From the NCBI GenBank assembly GCA_012656075.1, contig JAAKBF010000221.1:806001-870000 (forward strand): a stretch of 64,000 nt of DNA, given 5' to 3'. Position 1 is the stretch's first letter. Each line of letters opens with the position of its first letter. This DNA is from Phytophthora hibernalis. Its lineage: Eukaryota; Oomycota; Peronosporomycetes; Peronosporales; Peronosporaceae. The position numbers and the translations under genes are program-made. This document shows positions 55,571 through 64,000 of this stretch, one piece after another. The notes below the pieces were generated by a model. That model saw nothing but the letters and a program-made list of their open reading frames with translations. It had not been told where the DNA came from and ran no database searches.

Positions 55571-55803
55571 GCCCCACGTGCTTGTTCTCAGTTCTGTGAA
55601 AACGACGAACGCGTCAGCGTAAATTCAACATGCAAAATACATGAAACTGACGGAATTGGAAACAACGATAAAATGTAGCACTGCTGGTCTTCGCAATATT
55701 TGTTTGTTCAATTTTACGTTGTGCACCAACTTCGAAAGCTAAAGTGAATCAGAATCCTCGTAGTCTTATACATGTATGAGTGCAATAAACTTTTCGAAGT
55801 ACG

Positions 55804-57512
55804 CTACGCTGGTTCAACTGACATGCGCTGCTTCGGAATCGATCGCGTGGGAGAACTAGCAGAAGTTCCTCCTAATGTTTTACCAAGCATGCTTACGATA
55901 CCTGTGCAAGGCCGCTCACTGCAAGGCGTCACAATATGACCATTAACTTCGCCGATTACTATCAGGTCTCTTCTTGGGATAGCAACCCAATGCAGTTTGT
56001 GGAGCACGAGGAAGTGCCCATCGTCTTCCTCTGCCATCTTCATCATTCCAAACGCCTTCAACGTATCGGCCTTGTAGCACAGCTTACCGTCTTCATACAC
56101 GTAGCCGCCTAGCAAAATCATCTTAGACAACGGACCCAGAGCTGTGTCGACGCAACATGGAGCCAAAAAGACCGAGAGGGAGCCAAACATACACCGCACG
56201 GAAATGATAGCCCCTATTGACCGGATCGAAGTGATCACAAACACGATTCCGAGCACGATAATGCCGTGACCAACGAGGCTCCACACGTAGTACGACACGG
56301 CCTCGGCGGTTGGCTTGGACTCCTTGAGGCTGGATTTGTTCAGGGCTGTGAGATAATACTGCATGGCAGCTGCGCAAGCGAGTTCTCCGAGCAGCGCTGT
56401 CTCGTAGTTGAACAGTAGCCGCTTAATGAAGCAGCGTAGCTTTTCTTCCATCCAATTCATGGACTCCACCATCTCGAATAACATCGACAGCACGCCCGAC
56501 AGATTGTAGCCGAGTGAGATGTACTGCACCTTTGCAAAAAAACCGTCTTGGGCTATCAGCATGAAGAGATCGCTCATCAAGCCTTCTACAAGGAGATACA
56601 GCAGCATCGCGCGGTGGTAATTTCTAGCCCCATGCGCTGAAAGTCGCATGCTTTCTTGAACGTAGACGACGGCGTCCTTGAATCGCATCGGCTCCTGTAG
56701 ATTATCGCACCTACGTCCGTATCGCTTACACGAGATGTAGCTTCTCCGAAGCATAGTCGATCGATAAACGATCCATACGGAGCCGAACAAGCCATACCAG
56801 TATGAACGCCGATACGTTGTATCTCCCATATCGTCTGACAAATTTGCTCCATTGCTGTCGTAGGTTCCAAGTCCGCGGACAAGCACGTAACCAATATTGT
56901 CGTTAGCGCAGAAAGTCCCCAAGGCTTCTTCATAGAAGGCATAGTAACCAATGCTTCCGTGGTAGAAGTAGTATTCGAGATAGTAGCTGTTGTCAGCGCA
57001 GCTTGCTGGTGATGTATCCGACGGTGGCGTTAGCTCGGTTCCTAAGATATAGGCACCGTGTATATTGTACTGGGGACGACAAAGTGGCAAACTCTGCCTT
57101 GCTCCACTTCGTAATAATGCGTGATTCCGACATTCCACCATGCACCTGCAATCTCCAGTCCTTCCATGGGACAAAGAGTTTCCATGTCTGCTGTGTACTT
57201 ATCTGCAGTGGCTGGAACCACCAGGTCTTGCGATATCTTGTGTGGTGTCACGAATTTCAGGTAGCTTCTCGCTTGCAGAAGCAGAGGCAAAAGTCCCACG
57301 CACATCCACACACCCAGCAGCATCCTCCGAGCGTTGAAAAACTTGAGATCTTCCTCATCTTCAAGAGTTTGTTGGTTTATAGTCCTTGGTGGACCCCCGC
57401 TTGCTTCATCCACGCAGTAGACGGACGACTTCTTTCTTGTGCTCGACATGTGCCGGCTGACACTTGTAGCCGACTTGAAGCCCCTGACCTTGGATGGTCC
57501 TGCCTTCAACAT
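55804..57512 (-). CDS. Multi-pass membrane protein, copy D
   Basis: About 569 residues from the ATG at 57512. It has a polar N-terminus (MLKAGPSKVRGFKSATSVSR), a first span (LLGVWMCVGLLPLLLQ) and RSYLKFVTPHKISQDLV. The Cys-containing outer domain has YFYHGSIGYYAFYEEALGTF. Further spans include LLYLLVEGLMSDLFMLIAQ, SLVGHGIIVLGIVFVITSIR and CCVDTALGPLSKMILLGGY. The tail ends SIPKQRMSVEPA. One break near 57076: CHFVVP should run into QYNIHGAYILGTEL, needing one more C in a C4 run. This copy and copy A are the best preserved and are about equally close to each other over the core. Function unknown. Confidence 0.75.
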
Positions 57513-57735
57513 CGCGCCTGTTCCTCCCCGCAGTTCCTAAGTGAGCTGCCAGGTAACGTGTCTAGGAGCCAACGCAAATGCCGTTCGGTAACGGACGCAG
57601 GGGAACTGGGACCTTACATAAAATATCGAGCCGATTTCCCATGTATTCAATTCAGCGAAACGGCTGTCGCTGTGTGAGCTGCCTACAGGTAGTACTCGTA
57701 GAACCTGAACTTGTGGGACACCACGCAGGTTAATC

Positions 57736-57802
57736 GTGACACCCGGCAGGTTGTAGCTGAGCGAGAAGTACTGCACCTTGGCGAAAAACCGTATTGGGCA
57801 AG
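57736..57802 (-). pseudogene. Relic of the same membrane family
   Basis: A fragment of about 22 codons on the minus strand reads LAQYGFFAKVQYFSLSYNLP followed by GVT. Copy D has LIAQDGFFAKVQYISLGYNL then SGV at the corresponding place. Nothing else of the gene is recognisable around it, so it is a small remnant of a fifth copy. Confidence 0.65.
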
Positions 57803-60083
57803 AAGTACATGTATCGCGCAGCAGACTCTGATATTACGATATAAACCGACTGATGCTTCGCTTGACGGTCAACAGAAGCCTTCATCATGTTCTGGTGATT
57901 GGTCCAACGGGTTTGGACATCGCTCGAATGAGCGGGATTTGGTTGGTCTCTAGTGCCATGTCCAGCGTGACATTTCGGCAAATTGCAACTGGCGATCGAT
58001 CGATTCGTGGTGGCTGTCAGCATGTGATTCGAGTTGTTCCGACAGCGCTCGTGCACGAGCTGGTTTCGATGGTGTTTCAGGGCTACGACAATTCTCGCGC
58101 TTGGGCTGTATCACCGTTTGCGAATTCAAAGTGGTGCCATCCATGGCCCTGAAGTCTGCAGGAGCACGGCAGCGCGCTTGGCTCGCTGGCATTCGACATC
58201 AGCCAGCTTTACTCAACCTACAGATCAAGTGTTCATATTGCTTCCGGGCCAATTCCGGTATCCTTTGATTGCAAATTGAAGCCAACGTGGGGATCCCGGC
58301 CGATTGTACTGTACCGGTATGCTCACGTTCCTGTTCAACAGCTTGGGGCTCCATCTGCACCGGTGACTGGCGTTGGCTGTCCCGCCCTCGAAGCCGCAAA
58401 CAGCAGCCAGCTCAGCAAGGAGCTCTAGCTGCACGCGCAGCGAACGTGCAGCCAAGGGGAAACCGCTCAGCGAAGCTTCCTGGTCGCCACGACTGGCTCC
58501 GGCGCGTTCTGGTCGCGCTAACGCACGCAAATATAAATCAGTGCGGGCTGCTGGACGAGAGACGCCGTGCGCCAATCCGGCGAGCGCCGTACGGGGAGCA
58601 GCGCTACAACGGCAGCAGACCCGTGGCGATCGTCTGGCAGCCAGCCAGCCGCTGACCGCTGGGCGGACGCTCGAAGAAGAGAGCGCAGCTCGGCTGATCA
58701 CGGGCTTTGAAGTTGACCAGGTGAAGTCGCCGAAAGGGTGGTGCAGAAAAAGGGACAGCTTCCAGGCACATTACTGCATCGTTGAAGCGCGGCTTATTCG
58801 TTGAAGTGGAACCCCTATAAAGGTGCCTCAAAGGAAGGTGACTTGAGTGTCGCGGACATCCAATTATTCAACCTCGAGTTCAAAGTTTGAGTCAAATATG
58901 GCGTCAATAATGGAGCTTGGGATTATTAGGCGCTGCTGCATAGCTCGCTTCCCTCCTCGCTTGCTCGCCATTGCTCAACAGAGCAATTATTTCGCGGTGT
59001 TTCATCTGTAGCCCAGTGTGTTTCCGATTATCCATGTCCAAAATGGCGCAAACCGGTACAGTATTAATAGTGCTCGCTCCATAACTACGGTACGTCGATG
59101 CATGTATTAATAATAACAGGCTGCAGCGATCGCATAAACAGAGGAATATTACATGTGAAAATTCCAAAGGTGACTCAAATTGAAAATCACTGTAAAAGGT
59201 GACTCGCTGATAGATAAATAAATGGGTCGGTAAACCCCTTTCTTGTCATCCCTGTATTGTTTGCCTGAATTTCAGAGCTTCATCGTGCAACGCGCGGCTT
59301 TGTCACACAAAAATGCATTATTAATAATACACACACGAATTTCCTCATCAATACCATGGTATTGCAGTGATTTTAAAATTGAGTCACTTTTTGGTAATTT
59401 TCTTTTTATTTTGTTGGTGTCGGGCTCCGCAACGCTTTCCAACTGTATGGCCCACTCTATTGTTGCACTTTGGCGCCTGCGCGACGAGCTTGCTACATGT
59501 AGACGCTTTTGATTGCCAAAACAGCTCGTTCTTGTCGGTGATACTGAAATTGCGTCGCCGCAGCCACAAACCCCCACAGATAAGGAGGCACCAGCTTGTT
59601 TCTGCTGGAGCACAAACAAGTCAGCTGGGAGCGCGGAAACCGGTCGGTCGAATACAAACGCAAAGTGCTGCCGCTTGCTCTGACAGCGGCTGTCAGGGTG
59701 CTGCGCTGACCACGAACCATGAAGGTCACCATCAGCTATCTTCCAACCCTAGCTCGGAGACTCTCCGAGTGCCGTCTCCGCGTTCCAGTTGACGGTCAAT
59801 TTGAACGCATTAAAGTAAAGTGTTATAGAGCAAGCTCCTGTCGTCACGACACTGTCGTGTGCGCCCCAACAAGCTTGCTGTAAAGGTATTATAGTCTAAA
59901 TTGCAGCCTCCGATTTAGCACTCCGATTTAGCTCTACAAGAATCCAATGCGGCTAGTCTTTGTACAAAGAACGTTCTTTCACCCCGGCTGTTCTTTTTCT
60001 GGGACGCTGCGCCTTTGCTTCGAGGGTCTCATTCCCAGATCCACCCGCTAGACGCAAAGAGAGCCAGGAAGCCGTCGATCGCA
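57803..60083. other. Gene-poor stretch, no supportable gene
   Basis: 2.3 kb with GC-rich ORFs on both strands around 58270-58800 that lack any motif, then an AT-rich part. The word GGTGACT recurs (58839, 59170, 59201) and TGAGTCACTTT occurs near 59382. Short perfect inverted repeats exist: CTGACAGC-G-GCTGTCAG near 59682-59698, and CTCGGAG-ACT-CTCCGAG near 59754-59770. Probably degenerate repeats or old transposon debris. Confidence 0.45.
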
Positions 60084-61276
60084 ATGAGCAGCCCTCGCCA
60101 AGACAAGGACGAGGAGGAGAAGCCCGTGTTCCGCACGCTCTCGCCCAATGACGAGGCCGACCGTCCGCAGTACCGCTCCATGGCTGTGGCCGCCGCGCCG
60201 CCGGCCTTCGGGCTCATGGGACCGCGCAGTCCGCTCGAGCAGCTAGGCGCAGCCTTCCCGGCCCCATGACGTTCAACGTGGCCGCCAAGAAGTCGGCAGG
60301 TGTCGCCAAGAAGCCCGAGACCGCCAACGCCGCGCCGTCCTTCGGCATGCGCGTGGACCGCACCAAGTACGTGAACGTGGCGCCGCGCGACCTGCCGCCG
60401 TCGCCCTTCCGCCTGGAGCTGCACACGCACTTCCACGTCAAGCTCGAGTCCACGCAGCGCGTGTGCGGCGTCGTGGGCATCAAGCTGTGCGAGCTGGACA
60501 CGGACTTCGAGTTCAAGGCCGACAAGTGCAAGTGGAAGGTCGAATACCGCCGCAACACGCAGCGCGTGAGCCTCAATATCGTCATCTACAAGACCAGCAA
60601 GGACGAGTACGTGCTCGAGGTGCAGCGTCGCGAGGGCGACATCACGGCACTCATGCACCTGTACCACGAGCTCAAGAGCTTGTTCCGCCGCAGCCAGCTG
60701 CTTAGCGACAAGACCCCAACCTCAAACGGCGTCAAGCGCGCGGCCCCCAAGCCGCTGCCCAAGCTGCCGCTCTCGCCCGAGAGCATCCAGGACGGCGTCT
60801 CGGCCCTCAAGGGCCTTCTCGAGAGCAAGTATGCCGACGCCCAGATGCAGGGCGTGCTGGGCGCCATCTCCATGTCCACACGCGAGGAGACCCGGGCAGG
60901 TATGGCCAGCCTCGTGCCGCAGCTCGTGTTCCTGGGCCAGTCTCAGAACTCGAGCGTCACGCGGGTAGTGAGCGCCGCGCTCGCACGGCTCTGCGATCAC
61001 CCGCAGTGTCGTCAAGCATTTATTCAGTCCGATGGCTGGCAGTTTATTGTGGACTGCGCAGCCGGGGGCGCCAACGTGAAGCCGGAGGTGCAGCGAGAGA
61101 GTCTCCACGTGGTAGAGACGTTGTGCCCGCTGTATCATGACGAGCTTGCCAAGTCGGAGAGCGCCGGTCGCGTGCTGGCACTGGTGCAGGAGTGGCAAAA
61201 GATTGAGGACCCCCGACTGAAGAAGCACGCGTGCAACGCGCACCGAGCTCTCAAGGAGGCTGGTGTCCTCGCCTAA
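60084..61276 (+). CDS. KA1-like domain plus armadillo-type protein
   Basis: About 397 residues from MSSPRQDKDEEEKPVFRTLS (ATG 60084). A disordered N-terminus is followed by a break at the C4 run 60264-60267, where AAFPAP should run into MTFNVAAKKS. At about residues 105-200 a module resembles the kinase-associated KA1 fold: ELHTHFHVKLESTQRV, then KCKWKVEYRR, VSLNIVIYKTSKDEYVLEVQ and REGDITALMHLYHELKSLF. The C-terminal half is armadillo/HEAT-like: GMASLVPQLVFLGQSQNSSV, VVSAALARLCDHPQCRQAFI and DGWQFIVDCAAGGANVKPEV. KA1 domains bind acidic lipids or autoinhibit kinases, but no kinase domain is present here. Codon use is strongly GC-biased, unlike the flanking AT-rich DNA. Function unknown. Confidence 0.75.
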
Positions 61277-61978
61277 GTAATTTCAAGGGAGAAGAGGGAG
61301 ACAGCACAGCTCGCACGTGTGGTATGCTCTGTGCTAGGCGGGTAGGAGTAGAGACCCAGCCAGCCAGCTAGCCGCAAGTAGTCTCGCTTCCTGCCTGCCT
61401 CCGTATCTTGCTTGTAAGATAAGTATCCGCTCCTTCAACGTCCGCTTTACTACAACTTGTTACATATACAGCTATGCATACACTCCGGGTGAGCGTTTTT
61501 GTGTGTTGTGAATCACAACAACTTGTGATCGATGAACATGGTTCCTTTCTGTCTTCGATAGATATCTTTTGCATGCAGCGGAGATCTTTACATGTACATG
61601 TATTAATACCTCATGGACCGGGAGCATAAGCATTGATGGCACACCAAGTTGTTGGCGACAACCGATCCCGAGATTTCCGTGTGGGAAACCCCATCATGGT
61701 CCATGACTCATGGAATTCATGGAAAAACATCTTCCGTGACGACGCTCCAACACCGCAATGCCATTCTGATGCCGGGGTCAAGGTCAATTGTATGGGTTAT
61801 TACGGTAATAAACAGGACTCGTTACAGCCTGTAATACAGTAGTGCATTGCCTTGCTGTCATTATAGTGAAGGCAGCTTCAAGCATCGACACAGATACAAG
61901 CCAGAATCTCCGTTCCTCCCAAATTGGGGAGTCCCAATACCAAGACTTATTACTATACGAATCGATGCTTCACGCTCC
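61277..61978. other. Intergenic, no gene seen
   Basis: 700 bp between the KA1/ARM gene and the convergent DHHC gene. The open frames at 61633-61842 lack family features. GTACATGTACATGTATTAATAC near 61590 is a short CATGTA repeat. Confidence 0.4.
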
Positions 61979-63338
61979 CTACACAACCTCAGAAGCCTCA
62001 CTAGCGGGAACCCGTTTCTCCACGGACCATCCGCCTTCCAGCGTTTCCGTAGTCATGGTAATAACTGTCTCCGACACGCTGTCATCGTCAATGAAGGTGT
62101 CCATTTCCGATGTTTCATCCTCGGAGAAGATGAGCTCGTGCTCCAACACGTAACCAAGCACCTGGTTCTTGACGGACCTAGACAGCAGAGAAGAGGATTA
62201 GTCTACGACAGCTACAAGCTGCAGATTACAAGTAGAAGAAGTCCGTACGAGGGAAACCAAATGTTGACCGGGAGAAGCCAATGCAGCGAGAACTTGTAGT
62301 CTGACCCTCCAAACACTTCTCGCAGTCCGAGGTTGTCTGTGGTTTCGCCCTTCAAGCGGTCGATTTGTGTGGTTCCTGTGGTGATGACGCTGTACTGGTC
62401 GCACATCATGCACATGGTGAAGAGGCCGAAGAGTACGGCTTCCAGGATCAAGCAGACAACGCGAATAGCTCCGTAGGTTGGGCAACTGATGTCACAGCAG
62501 CACAAAAACAGCAAGTTCAGTTGGGCACTGCTGCACCGAAAACACACTTTCGACACGTACGATTCGTTGATGCACTTGGCGTAGCGGAAGAATACGAGCG
62601 TCAACGCATACGCCGACAGCACAAAAACGTAGAAGATAAAGAGCAGGAAGAACTTGTGGTTGCCCAGCCCCACGCAGTTATTCACCCAGGGACAGTGGTG
62701 GTCCATCTTGATGACGCAGCGGTCGCAGATCGAGCAATGATGCGCTCTCCCCGGCTTAAACTGGCGGCATCGACGACAGGTGCGATATCTCTGCTCCTCC
62801 AATCTACAGCACAGCAACCAGCAGCGTCAGCAACAGCAGCAGAAATCAGCACCAAATCTCCTCTCCGACGTCTCTCACCGTGAAATTTCATCCTTTGACG
62901 CGTGAGCCAACGCCACTGGCAGTGCCGACTCCGGGACAGCTCCAGGGTCTGTCAGCATGGCTACCGACACAATCAATACACTATCAGCTTCAATAGATAC
63001 TCTTCGTCTCTGCAGTCTGGAAACACCTTTTCCGTGCGATACAAGGGCCAGGAAGCAGATCCCCGTGAAGATTGTAATATGCAGCAAACCCATAGGCGAC
63101 AGACCCATCCATGGGTACACCACCACACCCTGCAACAAGGACAACAGAAGCGTTAGACCATAACAAGACGGAGTAGGAGGAGATGGCGCCCTACCACGAC
63201 GGTGCACTCGGCATACAGCACCAGGAACCACGAGATGACGGCGCACACGATACCGCACGGGTCCGTGTTGCACCACAGACGCACGTTGAAGCCCGTGCCG
63301 CACGCCGCCGGCCGCTTGCGCTGCTCGAGAGACGGCAT
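61979..63338 (-). CDS. DHHC-type protein S-palmitoyltransferase
   Basis: Attaches palmitate to Cys of target proteins at endomembranes. The ATG at 63338 (MPSLEQRKRPAACG) leads to a first span (GIVCAVISWFLVLYAE). Then come an intron, a second span (MGLLHITIFTGICFLALV), an intron of about 66 bp joining HGK to AMLTDPGAVP, and an intron near 62881-62803 joining SR to LEEQRYRTC. The catalytic zinc domain is CRRCRQFKPGRAHHCSICDR then CVIKMDHHCPWVNNCVG, with the DHHC Cys intact. Two spans follow (FFLLFIFYVFVLSAYAL and a later one ending FGLFTMCMM). The last intron (GTACGG...TCTAG) joins FPS to SVKNQVLGYVLEHELIF. The acidic cytosolic tail ends PASEASEVV at 61979. Confidence 0.9.
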
Positions 63339-63572
63339 CTTCACTGCAGGTCGGAATGGCGTTCACTATGGGGAAGGGGATAACCGCTCTTGGTACATGG
63401 TACCACTGATAACCTCTCTTTCAGCATAGTCTATGCCCGTTTAGAAATATATGAGTGATGGTCTCACACAAACATCACTCACAAAACGCATATGAACGCA
63501 TATCCCATACCATAGTCCTTTAGCCAATTGAGTCATTTTGACGCTCATTCCGACATCTTCCCCGCACTCGTC

Positions 63573-64000
63573 ATGACGTCCAAGAAGCTTGTGAAGACGT
63601 ACGGACGCATCGCCCTGAGCGACCTGACGCAGACACAGACCAGCCAGTGGACTGTACGTGCCGTGGCCGGCATTTCGCGCCAGTTTGAGCGTCCACAGCC
63701 GCAGAATGACGCGTCCACAGACTCCAGCACCGCATTGCGACTGCAGACGGCGGCGCTGGACGAGCGCATGAGTGTTGGTCTGCGCTGCGGGGCGTGCGAC
63801 GTGGTCGCCTTCGCGTCTCTGGACGAACAGTACACGCACTTCAAGTCAGCTGCTCACTGTGTCAACCTCAAGCGACGGGCGCGAGGACTGGCGAGTCTCT
63901 CGGAGGAGGACGCGCTGCAGTATCTGGAGACACACAGTCAGGAGAAGAAGAGCAGAGCGAACAAGGACGGAGGTTACAGCTCGTCGTCTTCGTCTTCAGA
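63573..64000 (+). CDS. ANKZF1/Vms1-like protein, 5' part (runs off the window)
   Basis: Open from the ATG at 63573 (MTSKKLVKTYGRIALSDLTQ) to the window end, about 142 codons. A C2H2-type finger (LRCGACDVVAFASLDEQYTH then HCVNLKRRARGLASLSEEDA) matches the N-terminal zinc finger of ANKZF1/Vms1 peptidyl-tRNA hydrolases, which release stalled chains in ribosome quality control. The VLRF1 catalytic domain and ankyrin repeats would lie beyond the window. A Ser run begins at the last bases. It diverges from the DHHC gene (234 bp). Confidence 0.65.
   Translation, partial: MTSKKLVKTYGRIALSDLTQTQTSQWTVRAVAGISRQFERPQPQNDASTDSSTALRLQTAALDERMSVGLRCGACDVVAFASLDEQYTHFKSAAHCVNLKRRARGLASLSEEDALQYLETHSQEKKSRANKDGGYSSSSSSS

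Noticed and set aside
58225..58804. GC-rich ORFs of 128-158 codons on both strands as possible secreted or effector proteins
   Set aside because: No signal peptide, no RxLR or LFLAK-type motif and no family pattern; Ala/Arg/Ser-rich on either strand.
60029..60667. 212-codon minus-strand ORF over the KA1/ARM gene
   Set aside because: His/Val-rich shadow; the plus strand has the protein-like KA1 and ARM segments.
1..64000. tRNA, rRNA, CRISPR array or bacterial-type operon signals
   Set aside because: I saw no cloverleaf, no rRNA core sequences and no regular repeat-spacer array. Gene structure is eukaryotic throughout.

Overview
The window looks like nuclear DNA of an oomycete, most likely Phytophthora or a close relative (Peronosporales). 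It carries eukaryotic genes with short GT-AG introns (about 40-140 bp), packed tightly on both strands. It holds gene types common in oomycetes (START-like plus FYVE proteins, tandem multi-pass membrane proteins of unknown function, a Mutator-like element), and there are no bacterial operons, rRNAs or tRNAs that I can recognise. The species assignment is inference.

Layout. 0-4 kb: a Tudor/agenet-like protein and a four-EF-hand protein. 4-15.7 kb: a duplicated block with two flavin monooxygenases (both minus) on the outside and two START-like/FYVE proteins (both plus) on the inside, separated by a Mutator-like transposon whose product appears to end in a Ulp1-type cysteine protease. 16.5-20 kb: two tandem plus-strand copies of a large membrane-protein family. 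20-50 kb: mostly single-copy cellular genes. These are an ankyrin protein, a DENR/TMA22-like protein, NKAP, a small membrane-anchored protein, a SANT-like protein, a 923-residue helical orphan, galactonolactone dehydrogenase, dienelactone hydrolase, a HECT ligase with FnIII and WW domains, ALDH7, MAD1, dynactin p62, an RCC1/UBR-box protein, MSH4 and an orphan membrane protein. 51-54 kb: a multicopper oxidase fused to a ZIP metal transporter, the most striking gene here. 53.8-57.8 kb: two more minus-strand copies of the membrane family and a small relic. 57.8-60 kb: a stretch with no supportable gene. 60-64 kb: a KA1-like/armadillo protein, a DHHC palmitoyltransferase and the start of an ANKZF1/Vms1-like protein.

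Reading note. Many clearly conserved genes are broken by one missing base, usually inside a G, C, A or T run, and the intact protein resumes in the next frame. The shift is nearly always in the same direction. The simplest explanation is homopolymer under-calling in the assembly rather than mass pseudogenisation, so gene spans below cross such breaks where both halves match one family. Exact exon borders are given only where I could check splice sites and frame by eye.

Functional themes: metal and redox chemistry (MCO-ZIP fusion, two FMOs, galactonolactone dehydrogenase, ALDH7, dienelactone hydrolase); chromosome and cell-division functions (MAD1, MSH4, dynactin p62, RCC1-like); and protein modification (HECT, UBR-box, DHHC).
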